A stretch of 64,000 bases of DNA from an uncultured Metabacillus sp. (GTDB lineage: Bacteria; Bacillota; Bacilli; Bacillales; Bacillaceae): the NCBI RefSeq assembly GCF_947503125.1, contig NZ_CANNCR010000001.1, positions 186,001 through 250,000 on the forward strand. Reading direction: 5' to 3'. A model generated the notes under the pieces. It made no database searches. It worked only from the letters and a program-made list of their open reading frames with translations, and was not told where the DNA came from. The position numbers were made by a program, and so were the translations under genes. Below are positions 1 to 14,442 of the stretch, one piece after another; the first letter of the stretch is position 1, and each line of letters starts with the position of its first letter.

Positions 1-14
1 AGAGGTTTTTTGTT
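1..14 (+). terminator. possible tail of an attenuator terminator (truncated by window edge)
   Basis: The window opens with AGAGG followed by six T residues. This could be the 3' arm and U-tract of the PyrR-controlled terminator that in Bacillus lies between pyrR and pyrP. The left arm is outside the window, so this is only a positional inference. Confidence 0.25.
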
Positions 15-61
15 ATACTATCAGAATTTATATATTTTCTTAACATAGCTTGCGTTTCTGA

Positions 62-209
62 ATCCAGCTCCAGCGCCTATCGCCTATCAAACTTCAGATC
101 ATCTCCCTACGATAAGTCAACATCGGTTCGCTTCGCTTACCGTGTTTCCTTTATCTCAGTCGATGCTCCTCCAGTTTGTACGGCGATGACCAAGGCGCTT
201 GCGCTTTTG
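62..209 (+). repeat. dispersed intergenic hairpin repeat, copy A
   Basis: The left end reads CCAGCTCCAGCGCCTAT and the right end AAGGCGCTTGCGCTTTTG. These match the ends of related copies at 50321-50482, 58088-58203 (reverse strand) and 62857-63033. The inner part is divergent. It fills most of the gap in front of pyrP and shows no open frame or obvious promoter. Confidence 0.6.
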
Positions 210-275
210 TTCAAAACGATCATTCCTTCACACATTATAACTAACACGAACATTCATCATACTGGAGGTATTTAG

Positions 276-1553
276 ATGAAAGAGGAACAAATTATCCTTG
301 ATGTTAAAGATACACCGAAACCAATGACTTGGCTCGCATTAAGTTTTCAACATTTATTTGCGATGTTTGGAGCAACGATCCTAGTACCATATCTTGTCGA
401 ATTAGATCCGGCTGTTGCGTTGATCTCCAGCGGATTGGGAACAATTGCTTTTCTGCTAATAACAAAAGGTCAAGTTCCTGCATATCTAGGTTCATCCTTT
501 GCATTCATTACTCCAATTATAGTAGCAAAGGCTGCAGGCGGTGTTGGAGCGGCAATGGTAGGGAGCTTCCTAGCAGGTTTAGTTTATGGTATTGTTGCAT
601 TAATCATAAAAGCTACAGGTCATAAATGGATTATGAAAATCCTTCCTCCGGTTGTTGTGGGACCCGTTATTATCGTAATCGGCTTAGGGTTAGCTGGTAC
701 AGCAGTAGACATGGCAACAAATGATCCTGCAGGTGAATATAGCTTACAATACTTTTCAGTAGCATTAGTAACATTATTAATCACAATCTTATGCTCGATC
801 TTTTTAAAAGGATTTTTTAATCTCATCCCGGTACTTATTGGAATTGCTGGAGGTTACCTTTATTCCTTAGCAATCGGTATCATCGATTTTTCGAAGGTTA
901 CTGAAGCAAAATGGGTACAAGCGCCAGACTTCGTAATACCATTTATTGATTACACACCTTCTGTATCTCTGGAAATCATATTATTAATGGTTCCTGTAGT
1001 TGTCGTTACGATCTCAGAGCATATCGGACATCAATTGGTACTAGGAAATGTCGTTGGCCGAGATTATGTTGAAAAGCCTGGTCTGCATCGCTCAATATTT
1101 GGTGATGGGCTGGCAACAATGCTTGCAGCGCTGATAGGCGGGCCGCCCAATACGACTTATGGAGAAAATATCGGGGTCCTTGCGATTACAAGAGTTTACA
1201 GCGTATATGTAATCGCCGGTGCAGCGGTATTTGCGATATTGTTTGGATTCATCGGAAAAATATCTGCCTTTATCAGCACGATCCCAACACCGGTAATGGG
1301 TGGTGTATCGATCCTTCTCTTCGGGATCATCGCTTCATCAGGACTTAGAATGATGATTGATAGCAAGCTTAACTTAGGAAGCAAACGAAATCTCATTATT
1401 TCTTCTGTCATACTAGTCATTGGGATTGGTGAAGCAACTCTTAAGTTTGAAAACTTTGATTTACATGGAATGGCTTTAGCAGCTATCATCGGAATCATTT
1501 TAAATCTAGCTCTTCCTTATGATAAAGAACATACTAATCATAAAACAGCATAA
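276..1553 (+). CDS. pyrP: uracil permease
   Basis: Integral membrane uracil:proton symporter of the NCS2 (nucleobase-cation symporter 2) family, importing uracil for salvage. At 425 aa it has the usual length, with many hydrophobic helices throughout. Recognisable family signatures are the SEHIGHQ segment near residue 248 and GGPPNTTYGENIG near residues 289-301, which carry the conserved glutamates that bind the nucleobase in UraA. The ATG start follows GGAGG with good spacing. It precedes pyrB and is separated from it by a PyrR attenuator, the standard Bacillus arrangement. Expression is presumably reduced by UMP-bound PyrR through the upstream attenuator that is not fully in view. Function is established for the family; specificity for uracil is inferred from context. 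Confidence 0.95.
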   Translation: MKEEQIILDVKDTPKPMTWLALSFQHLFAMFGATILVPYLVELDPAVALISSGLGTIAFLLITKGQVPAYLGSSFAFITPIIVAKAAGGVGAAMVGSFLAGLVYGIVALIIKATGHKWIMKILPPVVVGPVIIVIGLGLAGTAVDMATNDPAGEYSLQYFSVALVTLLITILCSIFLKGFFNLIPVLIGIAGGYLYSLAIGIIDFSKVTEAKWVQAPDFVIPFIDYTPSVSLEIILLMVPVVVVTISEHIGHQLVLGNVVGRDYVEKPGLHRSIFGDGLATMLAALIGGPPNTTYGENIGVLAITRVYSVYVIAGAAVFAILFGFIGKISAFISTIPTPVMGGVSILLFGIIASSGLRMMIDSKLNLGSKRNLIISSVILVIGIGEATLKFENFDLHGMALAAIIGIILNLALPYDKEHTNHKTA

Positions 1554-1575
1554 TTTGCTTAGATCTTTTAATCCA

Positions 1576-1589
1576 AGTCCAGAGAGGCT
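1576..1589 (+). promoter_or_regulatory. PyrR-binding loop in pyrP-pyrB attenuator
   Basis: AGTCCAGAGAGGCT matches the known PyrR RNA-binding consensus ARUCCNGNGAGGYU. In Bacillus, PyrR with bound UMP stabilises this anti-antiterminator, so the downstream terminator (1651-1681) forms and pyrB onward is shut down when pyrimidines are plentiful. Position between pyrP and pyrB fits exactly. Confidence 0.92.
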
Positions 1590-1650
1590 TAAAAGGGTGT
1601 AAGGCAAAGACAGGGTATATGAATACCTGAATTTTGCGCTACCTTTCTAC

Positions 1651-1681
1651 ACCCTGATGATAAGTATCAGGGTATTTTTTT
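1651..1681 (+). terminator. PyrR-controlled intrinsic terminator before pyrB
   Basis: ACCCTGAT and ATCAGGGT form a perfect 8-bp stem with a 7-nt loop, followed by A and a run of T. It lies 23 nt before the pyrB start and downstream of the PyrR-binding loop, forming a complete attenuator. Confidence 0.92.
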
Positions 1682-1701
1682 AAGAAAAAAGGAGTGGTTA
1701 A

Positions 1702-3888
<2,187 letters not shown>

Positions 3889-3892
<4 letters not shown>

Positions 3893-4974
3893 AAAGACAA
3901 CTTATCTTAGAAGATGGAACAGTATTTTTAGGTGAAGCATTTGGCAGTGATGAAGAAAAATTCGGAGAAGTCGTATTTAACACAGGTATGACAGGTTATC
4001 AAGAAATTTTATCAGATCCATCATACTGTTGGCAAATTGTAACATTAACTTATCCATTAATCGGCAACTACGGAATTAATCGAGACGATTTTGAAACAAT
4101 CACTCCTTTTATCAATGGTTTTGTTGTAAAAGAATATTGCGATTATCCTTCTAACTGGAGAAGTGAGTATACAATCGATGAATATTTTAAAATGAAAAAT
4201 ATACCTGGAATTGCAGGAATAGATACTCGAAAGTTAACAAGAATTATTAGAATGCATGGGACTTTGAAAGGTGCTATTTGTTCGGCTGATGCAAATCCCG
4301 AGGAAGTTATTAAAAAACTAAAAGACACTGAATTCCCAAGGAACCAAGTGCAAGTTGTATCAACTAAAACACCTTATCCTAGTCCAGGTAGAGGTCCTCG
4401 TATAGTTTTAGTTGATTATGGGATGAAACATGGCATTCTTAGAGAATTTAATAAACGAAATTGCGATATCACTGTGGTTCCACATTCGGTAACAGCTAAG
4501 GAAGTTTTACAACTAAAACCTGACGGAATTATGCTTTCAAACGGCCCTGGAGATCCAAAGGATGTTCCAGAAGCAATCGAAATGATTAAAGGTATTATTG
4601 GGAAGATTCCTTTCTTTGGTATTTGCCTAGGTCATCAGTTATTTGCTTTAGCTTGCGGTGCTGATACTGAAAAAATGAAGTTCGGACATCGGGGTTCAAA
4701 CCATCCAGTTAAGGAACTTAGCACTGGCAAGGTTGATATTACATCACAAAACCATAGTTATACAGTTACAGTAGAGTCAATCAAAAATACTGAATTAGAA
4801 ATTACACATGTAGCTCTAAATGATGGAACAATAGAGGGCTTAAAACATAAACATGCATCAGCATTTTCAGTACAATATCATCCTGAGGCTTCACCTGGTC
4901 CAGAAGATGCAAACGGGTTATTTGATCAATTTTTAGACATGATAGAAGTTAATAAGAAAGAAGGGGTTTTATAA
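3889..4974 (+). CDS. carA: carbamoyl-phosphate synthase small (glutaminase) subunit
   Basis: Hydrolyses glutamine and channels ammonia to CarB. The N-terminal CPSase small-chain domain is followed by a class I glutamine amidotransferase domain. GICLGHQL near residue 245 holds the nucleophilic cysteine, and YHPEASPGP near residue 330 holds the catalytic His/Glu. The 361-aa form starting [10 protein letters not shown] is chosen because AGGAGG lies 9 nt upstream and the ATG overlaps the pyrC stop (ATGA). An earlier in-frame ATG at 3829 lies deep inside pyrC and lacks a ribosome site. The gene (pyrAA in Bacillus) overlaps carB by one base. Confidence 0.97.
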
Positions 4975-7900
4975 TGCCAAAACGTACAGACATCAATAAA
5001 ATTCTTGTTATCGGTTCAGGTCCAATTGTGATTGGTCAAGCAGCAGAATTTGATTATGCGGGAACACAAGCATGTATCGCACTAAAAGAAGAGGGCTACG
5101 AGGTTGTTCTTGTTAACTCAAATCCGGCAACAATTATGACAGATACAGAAATTGCAGACAAAGTTTATATCGAACCCCTTACATTGGAATTTTTAAGCAA
5201 TATCATTCGAAAAGAACGACCAGATGCATTAGTTCCAACATTAGGTGGTCAAACAGGACTTAACCTTGCAGTTGAGCTTGCTGAATCTGGTGTGTTAGAA
5301 GAATGCGGTGTTGAAATTCTTGGAACAAAATTATCTGCTATTAAACAGGCAGAGGACCGCGATCTCTTCAGAACATTAATGAATGAGTTAAACGAGCCGG
5401 TTCCGGAAAGTGAAATCATTCATAATCTTGAAGAAGCCTATGCTTTTGTTGAACAAATCGGCTATCCAGTGATCGTAAGACCTGCTTACACATTAGGCGG
5501 AACCGGCGGCGGGATTTGTCATAACGAGGAAGAGTTAGTTGAAATCGTTACAAGCGGCTTAAAAAACAGCCCAGTGACACAATGTTTACTTGAGAAAAGT
5601 ATTGCTGGATTTAAAGAAATTGAATATGAAGTCATGCGTGATTCTAACGATCATGCGATTGTTGTATGTAATATGGAAAACTTTGACCCTGTTGGCGTCC
5701 ACACTGGTGATTCCATTGTTTTCGCCCCAAGCCAAACGTTAAGTGATCGTGAATACCAAATGCTGCGAAATGTTTCCCTAAAGATTATTCGTGCATTGAA
5801 AATTGAAGGCGGATGTAATGTTCAGCTTGCCCTAGATCCGGATAGCTTTAACTACTATATTATTGAAGTAAATCCACGTGTAAGCCGTTCATCTGCGTTG
5901 GCTTCGAAGGCAACAGGTTATCCAATTGCTAAACTTGCGGCAAAAATTGCAGTTGGGTTAACACTTGATGAAATGGAAAACCCTGTAACAGGCAAAACAT
6001 ATGCTTGCTTTGAGCCTGCACTAGATTACATTGTGTCAAAAATCCCGCGCTGGCCGTTTGATAAATTCGAATCAGCTAATCGTCACCTAGGTACGCAAAT
6101 GAAAGCAACTGGTGAAGTCATGGCGATCGGCCGCACTCTTGAAGAATCATTACTAAAAGCGGTTCGTTCACTTGAGTCAGATGTGGACTATCTGAATTTA
6201 AATGATGCAGAGAGCATAACGGATGAATTAATTGAAAAGAGAATTCGCAAAGCTGGCGATGAGCGTTTATTCTATATAGCTGAAGCGTTTAGAAGAGGAG
6301 TAACAAAAGAACAAATTCATGAGTGGAGCAAAATTGACTTGTTCTTCTTGATGAAAATTGAAAAAATCATTTCTTTTGAAAAGAATATCAAGGAAAATCC
6401 TTACGAGTTAACAACATTACAAAAAGCAAAAGAAATGGGATTTGCCGATTCCGTTATTGCTAACTTATGGAACACGAATGATCGTGAAGTGTATGAGCTT
6501 CGCAAACAAGCAAATATCATCCCAGTGTACAAAATGGTTGATACTTGTGCTGCAGAATTTGAATCTGCAACACCTTACTTCTATGGAACGTTTGAAGACG
6601 AAAATGAATCCATTGTATCGGATAGAGAAAGTGTTGTTGTATTAGGGTCAGGTCCAATCCGAATTGGACAAGGGGTTGAATTTGATTATGCAACTGTTCA
6701 TTCAGTATGGGCAATAAAAGAAGCAGGTTATGAAGCGATTATCGTGAACAACAATCCTGAAACAGTTTCAACAGATTTTAGTATTTCAGACAAGCTTTAT
6801 TTCGAACCTTTAACAATCGAAGATGTTATGCACATCATTGATTTAGAAAAGCCAAAAGGTGTTGTCGTACAATTTGGCGGTCAAACGGCGATTAACCTTG
6901 CAAGTGACTTAGAGGCTAGAGGGGTTAAAATTCTTGGAACAACTTTAGAAGATCTGGACCGTGCAGAAGATCGCGATAAATTTGAACAAACACTTGAATC
7001 ATTGGAGATTCCGCAGCCGCTTGGGAAAACAGCTACATCTGTGGAACAGGCTGTAAAAATTGCTGGGAAAATTGGCTACCCAGTCTTAGTTCGCCCATCA
7101 TACGTACTGGGCGGCCGTGCAATGGAGATTGTTTATCAAGAGGCAGAATTGCTGCATTACATGCATAATGCGGTAAAAATCAACCCTCAGCATCCAGTAT
7201 TAATCGATAAATATTTAACAGGTAAGGAAATTGAGGTTGATGCCATTTCCGATGGTGAAACGGTTCTAATCCCTGGAATCATGGAGCATATTGAGCGAGC
7301 TGGCGTACACTCTGGTGACTCAATTGCAGTTTATCCGCCACAATCGTTAACTGAGGAAATTAAGAATAAGATTATCGACTATACAATAAAACTTGCTAAA
7401 GGTTTAAACATTGTAGGGCTTTTAAACATTCAATTCGTTTTATCTAAAGGTGAAGTGTATGTACTTGAGGTAAACCCTCGTTCAAGCCGTACCGTTCCAT
7501 TCCTTAGCAAAATTACTGGTGTGCCAATGGCGAACCTTGCAACAAAAGTAATCCTTGGTGCAAAGCTGAACAGCTTAGGATATGAAACAGGTCTACATCC
7601 TGAAAGTGAAGGTGTATATGTAAAGGCTCCTGTCTTTTCATTCGCAAAGCTTCGCAATGTCGACATTACGTTAGGACCAGAAATGAAATCAACCGGTGAA
7701 GTAATGGGGAAAGATATTACCTTAGAAAAAGCACTTTACAAAGCACTAGTCGCATCAGGAATTCAAATTAAAAATCATGGTTCAGTCCTTCTGACAATCG
7801 CTGATAAAGATAAAGAGGAAGGGTTAGAAATCGCAAAGAGATTCCATCAAATTGGCTATCAAATTCTTGCAACAAGCGGAACAGCAGACTATTTAACATC

Positions 7901-8182
7901 ATTTAATATTCCAGCTAAAGTTGTAAACAAAATTGGAACAGATGAACCAAATCTACTTGATGTAATCCGCAAAGGTGAAGCGCAATTTGTGATTAATACA
8001 CTGACAAAAGGCAAACAACCAGCTAGAGACGGCTTTAAAATCCGCCGTGAATCAGTTGAAAATGGCATCCCATGCTTAACATCACTAGATACGGCTGTTG
8101 CGATTTTACGTGTACTTGAATCTATGACATTCTCTACTGATACAATGCCAAAGATTAAAAAACAGCTTGAGGTGAGCTTAAC

Positions 8183-8186
<4 letters not shown>
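4974..8186 (+). CDS. carB: carbamoyl-phosphate synthase large subunit
   Basis: Makes carbamoyl phosphate from bicarbonate, ammonia and two ATP. The 1070-aa chain has the classic duplicated layout. The first ATP-grasp half covers roughly residues 1-400, including [17 protein letters not shown] near the N terminus. An oligomerisation segment covers roughly 400-550. A second homologous half begins with [16 protein letters not shown] near residue 560. A C-terminal MGS-like allosteric domain starts near residue 935, where UMP and PRPP effects act in the family. Length is normal. ATG overlaps the last base of the carA stop codon, and the stop overlaps the GTG of pyrK, consistent with coupled translation in the pyr operon (pyrAB). 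Confidence 0.98.
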
Positions 8187-10580
<2,394 letters not shown>

Positions 10581-10584
10581 GATA

Positions 10585-11217
10585 ATGAAACAAACAATTG
10601 CAAAACAATTATTAGAAATCAAGGCGGTCTTTCTCCAACCAAACGATCCATTTACATGGTCAAGCGGAATGAAATCGCCTATTTACTGTGATAACCGTCT
10701 CACACTATCCTTTCCTGAAATTCGTAAACAAATAGCTGAAGGACTTACAGGATTAATTAACGAGCATTTTTCCGAGGTAGAAGTGATTGCAGGAACGGCT
10801 ACTGCAGGCATTCCACATGCAGCATGGGTGAGCGATCTATTAAATCTGCCTATGTGTTATGTGCGTAGCAAGGCAAAGGGACATGGTAAAGGTAACCAAA
10901 TAGAAGGACAAGTAAAGGAAAATCAAAAAGTTGTGGTTGTAGAGGATCTAATTTCAACTGGGGGAAGTGCAATTACTGCAGTTGAAGCGCTTCGTGCTGC
11001 CGGCTGTGAAGTACTTGGCATTGTATCCATCTTTACTTATGGTCTCTCTGTTGGTTCAGAACGCCTAGCTGAAGCAAATGTCGAAGCAAAGTCATTATGT
11101 GACTATGAAACACTAATTGAAGTGGCTGTTAAAGAAGGCTATGTTGGTGAACAAGACCTTAACAAGCTAAAAATGTGGAGAGAAAATCCTGCTTCAGAAG
11201 CTTGGTTACAAAATTAA
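10585..11217 (+). CDS. pyrE: orotate phosphoribosyltransferase
   Basis: Transfers orotate onto PRPP to give OMP. The 210-aa type I PRTase shows the PRPP-binding motif [15 protein letters not shown] near residue 111 and the flexible loop [11 protein letters not shown] near residue 93. The [13 protein letters not shown] segment near the N terminus is typical of Bacillus PyrE. GGAGG precedes ATG at 10585. It is the last gene of the pyrimidine operon and is followed by a strong intrinsic terminator. Confidence 0.98.
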   Translation: MKQTIAKQLLEIKAVFLQPNDPFTWSSGMKSPIYCDNRLTLSFPEIRKQIAEGLTGLINEHFSEVEVIAGTATAGIPHAAWVSDLLNLPMCYVRSKAKGHGKGNQIEGQVKENQKVVVVEDLISTGGSAITAVEALRAAGCEVLGIVSIFTYGLSVGSERLAEANVEAKSLCDYETLIEVAVKEGYVGEQDLNKLKMWRENPASEAWLQN

Positions 11218-11239
11218 TTGTTAAGCTGTGTTATTGGTA

Positions 11240-11292
11240 AGAGACTGTCTCTAAAGGCTAGAATACCCTTTAGTTGACTAGTCTCTTTTTTT
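11240..11292 (+). terminator. terminator of the pyr operon
   Basis: AGAGACT and AGTCTCT form the outer stem and CTAAAGG/CCTTTAG form an inner stem, followed by seven or more T. It begins 23 nt after the pyrE stop. Confidence 0.85.
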
Positions 11293-11385
11293 GCAAACTA
11301 ATAACAAGCTTATTGCTGGCTTCTATAATCGAAATTTGATAGCTTTATTTTTAAGAAATAAATAATAACTAATGGGGTGGAAAAA

Positions 11386-11961
11386 GTGAGCATAAATTTA
11401 CATGACTGGTTTTCAAAGGGGATTACTTTTGAACGATATTCGAATCAGATGACAATCAATAAAGAAGAAATGCTTTCTATCTATGATCGCTTTACGTTAA
11501 ATGAAGACGATCTTGCTTTTTTAGAAAAGCTACAAGGAAAACAACTTAAAGTGATTGCCTTGACTGAGGATTGGTGCGGAGATGCACTTGTTAATAATCC
11601 AATCCTTATGAAAATAGCAGAAGCTTCAAATATGGAAGTACGTTTTTTACTAAGGGATCAAAATCTAGAGTTGATGGACCAATATTTAACAAATGGAACA
11701 TCCAGAGCGATCCCTATCTATATATTTATTGATCAAAACGGTGAGGAAAAAGCAGTTTGGGGACCAAGAGCTCAAAAAATTCAAAAGTTGGTAGATCAAG
11801 AAAGAGGAGCATTGCCAGAAAATGATGCACCGGATTTTAAAGAAAAACAAATGGAGATGTATAGCAAATTCAGAAACGCTTATTTAAATGATGAGTCAAT
11901 ATGGGAGACAATCTCATATAGCATCATAACCCAACTTAAAGGAAAGGATCTCCATCATTAA
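11386..11961 (+). CDS. thioredoxin-fold protein (Thioredoxin_9-like)
   Basis: Cytosolic protein of 191 aa with a thioredoxin-like fold. The sequence LTEDWCGDALVNNPIL, followed by a cis-proline-type segment SRAIPIYIFID, is typical of the small Bacillus family annotated as thioredoxin family protein. The usual CxxC is reduced to WCGD, with one cysteine only, so classic disulfide exchange is doubtful. I chose GTG at 11386 because GGGGTGG lies 5 nt upstream. GTG at 11377 lies within that site. A TATAAT at 11324 may be its promoter element, but no good -35 is seen. It stands alone between two terminators, so it is probably monocistronic. Precise role unknown. Confidence 0.75.
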   Translation: MSINLHDWFSKGITFERYSNQMTINKEEMLSIYDRFTLNEDDLAFLEKLQGKQLKVIALTEDWCGDALVNNPILMKIAEASNMEVRFLLRDQNLELMDQYLTNGTSRAIPIYIFIDQNGEEKAVWGPRAQKIQKLVDQERGALPENDAPDFKEKQMEMYSKFRNAYLNDESIWETISYSIITQLKGKDLHH

Positions 11962-11967
11962 TATTTT

Positions 11968-12006
11968 AAAGAAGCAGGGTAGTTTATCAAACCCTGCTTC
12001 TTTTGG
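11968..12006 (+). terminator. terminator of the thioredoxin-fold gene
   Basis: AAAGAAGCAGGGT and ACCCTGCTTCTTT form a perfect 13-bp stem with a 10-nt loop, ending in T residues, 6 nt after the stop codon. Confidence 0.9.
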
Positions 12007-12223
12007 TTGGAGATAACTTTTTTGAAGAACATTAAATATTCTCAGATTGGTTAAGATTCAGGCAAAAAATAGTAATGAACAAAGTACGCTTTTTTGTTTT
12101 TTGTATATATATAACCTATACTTTCATGAGTAAACAAGAGAAGTTAAATTTGTCTAAATTGTTAAGGAATTTGAGGGAATGATAAAAAAATATGAATTAA
12201 TTAATCCGATGGAAAAAGTCGGG
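12007..12223. other. AT-rich gene-less stretch
   Basis: Between the terminator and the S-box promoter there is no convincing gene. An 18-codon ATG frame beginning near 12126 (MSKQEKLNLS...) has no ribosome binding site and was not called. Nothing else is recognised. Confidence 0.5.
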
Positions 12224-12251
12224 TTGACTTTTGCAAGAATTGTGTTAAAAT
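12224..12251 (+). promoter_or_regulatory. sigma-A-type promoter of the S-box/cysH transcript
   Basis: TTGACT at 12224-12229, a 16-nt spacer, and TAAAAT at 12246-12251. Transcription would start about 15 nt before the S-box aptamer. Confidence 0.75.
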
Positions 12252-12270
12252 TTTGAATCAATAGCATAGT

Positions 12271-12376
12271 TCTTATCAAGAGTGGTGAAGGGATCTGGCC
12301 CTTTGAAGCCCGGCAACCTGCTGTAAGAGCAAGGTGCTAATTCCAGCCAAATCTATACGAATTTGGGAGGATAAGT
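12271..12376 (+). ncRNA. SAM riboswitch (S-box) aptamer
   Basis: The sequence contains the S-box core: CTTATC at 12272-12277 pairs with GATAAG at 12370-12375 (P1). It also has AAGAGTGGTGAAGGGA with the kink-turn region, TGAAGCCCGGCAACCTG, and the AAGGTGCTAATTCCAGC block. Family knowledge: S-adenosylmethionine binding favours the downstream terminator and turns off sulfur and methionine genes. Its place in front of cysH is the same as in B. subtilis. Confidence 0.97.
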
Positions 12377-12389
12377 GTAGATCGTCCTT

Positions 12390-12417
12390 AAAAGTCTTCT
12401 GCTCGGGAGGCTTTTTA
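12390..12417 (+). terminator. S-box-controlled terminator
   Basis: AAAAGTCTTC at 12390-12399 pairs with GGAGGCTTTT at 12406-12415 around a TGCTCG loop. The T run is short (five). It lies just after the aptamer, as expected for the expression platform. Confidence 0.85.
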
Positions 12418-12484
12418 AAAACTAGATTTATATAGTAAGGAGAGTTCAAAGGAAAAATAGCCGATGATTGGCAATACTTAATGA

Positions 12485-12512
12485 TTGTCATAATAAAAAT
12501 TTCGTGTATAAT
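12485..12512 (+). promoter_or_regulatory. second candidate promoter for cysH, behind the riboswitch
   Basis: TTGTCA at 12485-12490, 16-nt spacer, TATAAT at 12507-12512. It lies downstream of the S-box terminator, so transcripts starting here would escape SAM control. An imperfect palindrome CGAATT-T-AATTCCG at 12535-12548 follows and could be an operator, but no regulator can be named. Confidence 0.6.
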
Positions 12513-12615
12513 TCATACTATATTGGTTGGTCTTCGAATTTAATTCCGACTATTAATGTGTGAATAAAGGGTTTTGAAACTGAAGTATTTAGTTACAAAG
12601 AAAGAGGTGAATAAT

Positions 12616-13320
12616 ATGCTAACTTATGAGAATTGGGTTGAAGTAAGCAACGAGAATTTTGAAGTTGACGACACCTATAAAGGTGCACTAAATGTTTTAA
12701 ATTGGGCATATGACCACTATGGAGAAGAAATTATTTATGCTTGCAGTTTTGGTATTGAAGGAATTGTTTTAATCGATTTAATTTCTAAAGTAAAACCGGA
12801 TGCGAAAATTGTTTTTTTAGATACAGATGTTCATTTTAAGGAAACATATGAGCTAATTGATAAGGTAAAGGAAAAGTATCCCCTCCTTAATATTGAATTA
12901 AAAAAGCCAAAGCTTACATTAGAAGAACAAGCTCAAGAATTTGGTGATAAGCTTTGGGAAACAGATCCGAATAAATGCTGCAATATCCGTAAAATTATCC
13001 CTTTAAATGGGACATTACAAGGAGCAACAGCATGGATTTCTGGTCTTAGACGTGAACAATCAGAAACAAGAAAACATGTTAATTTTATTAACAAGGATGA
13101 ACGCTTCCATTCAGTAAAGGTTTGCCCGCTTATTCATTGGACGTGGAAGGATGTATGGAGATACGTTCATAAAAACGATTTAATCTATAATCCATTACAT
13201 GACAGGGGATATCCAAGCATCGGTTGTTTTCATTGCACAAAGCCTGCTTTTGATGAAAATGATTTAAGATCTGGCAGATGGACTGGGCAAATGAAAACAG
13301 AATGCGGCCTCCATCAGTAG
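12616..13320 (+). CDS. cysH: phosphoadenylyl/adenylyl-sulfate reductase
   Basis: Reduces activated sulfate (PAPS, and in Bacillus also APS) to sulfite using thioredoxin. The 234-aa protein has the cysteine pairs CC at 121-122 and CFHC at 204-207 that hold a [4Fe-4S] cluster in the assimilatory APS-type branch, and the catalytic ECGLH near residues 229-233. SGLRREQSE near 142 is the substrate-binding segment. The ATG at 12616 sits 8 nt behind AAAGAGGTG. An in-frame TTG 42 nt earlier is disfavoured. First gene of the sulfate operon, under S-box control. The presence of the cluster motif together with cysC leaves open which of PAPS or APS is preferred. Confidence 0.97.
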   Translation: MLTYENWVEVSNENFEVDDTYKGALNVLNWAYDHYGEEIIYACSFGIEGIVLIDLISKVKPDAKIVFLDTDVHFKETYELIDKVKEKYPLLNIELKKPKLTLEEQAQEFGDKLWETDPNKCCNIRKIIPLNGTLQGATAWISGLRREQSETRKHVNFINKDERFHSVKVCPLIHWTWKDVWRYVHKNDLIYNPLHDRGYPSIGCFHCTKPAFDENDLRSGRWTGQMKTECGLHQ

Positions 13321-13333
13321 GGGGTTATAAACG

Positions 13334-14401
13334 ATGTTAGAGATCATTGCTATCGTTATCAGCCTCTTTTTTGCAATGAACATTGGTGCAAGCGGTGCTG
13401 CTGCATCAATGGGAATTGCATATGGTTCTGGTGCGATTTTACGTCCAAGGAACGCGCTGATCCTATGTGGGATAGGTGTTATCTTGGGTGCTGTTATTGG
13501 CGGGGGAGAGGTTGTTAAAACGATAAGTTCAGGAATTATACCAACATCACTTATCACAATAAAAATTGTTGTCATCATTCTTTTTTCCGCTACCTTTTCA
13601 CTGTTTTTAGCTAATATATTAGGAATCCCACTTTCTACTAGTGAGGTCACAGTTGGGGCAGTTGTTGGTGTAGGTATTGCTTATCGAGTATTATTTGTAA
13701 ACAATCTGCTATGGATTGTCTTATTTTGGGTCATTATTCCAATCATTGCGTTTTTAATTGCATATATCTTTATTAAGGTGTTACATTATTTTCATTTAGA
13801 GGCTAAATTTTCGTTTCAAGGGAAGATTATTACGTATCTTCTAATCATGGCAGGTTTCTTTGAAGCTTTTTCAGCTGGTATGAATAATGTAGCGAATGCA
13901 GTTGGACCATTAGTCAGTGCACAAATTCTTTCTGTTTCAAAGGGGACATTGATTGGCGGTATATTCGTTGCGCTAGGTGCACTTATTTTAGGAAAAAGAG
14001 TGCTTGAAACAAATGGAAAGAAAATTACGAGCTTTACAAAAATTGAGGGGATATTAATTTCTGGAACTGGCGCCACATTGGTAATTATTGCTTCAATTTT
14101 TGGCATGCCTGTCCCGCTAACTCAGATTACAACCTCCTCGATTTTGGGAATAGGCATCGCAAAATCGGGTACAAATGTGTTTCAGCAAAAAATTGTGAAA
14201 AACATGTTAATGGTATGGTTGATTTCGCCACTTATATCACTAACAATGTCTTATTTCCTAGTGAAGTTATTTATTGAAAGTGATTTATATACAATCTTTG
14301 TGTTAGGCAGTCTCTTGCTTGCAACAATTGGTGCATTAAGCTTAATGAAAGCAAGCAAACAAGAACGGCGTACAGTGCATGAAGAAGGTGGAGGGATTTA
14401 A
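13334..14401 (+). CDS. cysP: sulfate permease, PiT family
   Basis: Membrane transporter of 355 aa, about ten hydrophobic helices, related to inorganic phosphate transporters (PiT). Repeated signatures are [15 protein letters not shown] near the N terminus and [14 protein letters not shown] in the middle, plus the DxxxPLS-like GIPLSTSEV and GMPVPLTQI segments of the two inverted halves. B. subtilis CysP of this family imports sulfate, and the location between cysH and sat supports the same role here. AGGGGG lies in front of ATG at 13334, 13 nt after the cysH stop. Confidence 0.93.
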   Translation: MLEIIAIVISLFFAMNIGASGAAASMGIAYGSGAILRPRNALILCGIGVILGAVIGGGEVVKTISSGIIPTSLITIKIVVIILFSATFSLFLANILGIPLSTSEVTVGAVVGVGIAYRVLFVNNLLWIVLFWVIIPIIAFLIAYIFIKVLHYFHLEAKFSFQGKIITYLLIMAGFFEAFSAGMNNVANAVGPLVSAQILSVSKGTLIGGIFVALGALILGKRVLETNGKKITSFTKIEGILISGTGATLVIIASIFGMPVPLTQITTSSILGIGIAKSGTNVFQQKIVKNMLMVWLISPLISLTMSYFLVKLFIESDLYTIFVLGSLLLATIGALSLMKASKQERRTVHEEGGGI

Positions 14402-14442
14402 TCCCTATAAAAGTTTCAATTATAGAATTGGAGGACATGAAA

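Noticed and set aside
12126-12182. 18-codon ORF MSKQEKLNLS... upstream of the S-box
   Set aside because: No ribosome binding site, no recognisable family; very short and AT-rich.
13816-14106. Minus-strand open frame inside cysP, and similar long frames opposite other genes
   Set aside because: They are opposite-strand shadows of well-supported genes, with no ribosome sites or family motifs.
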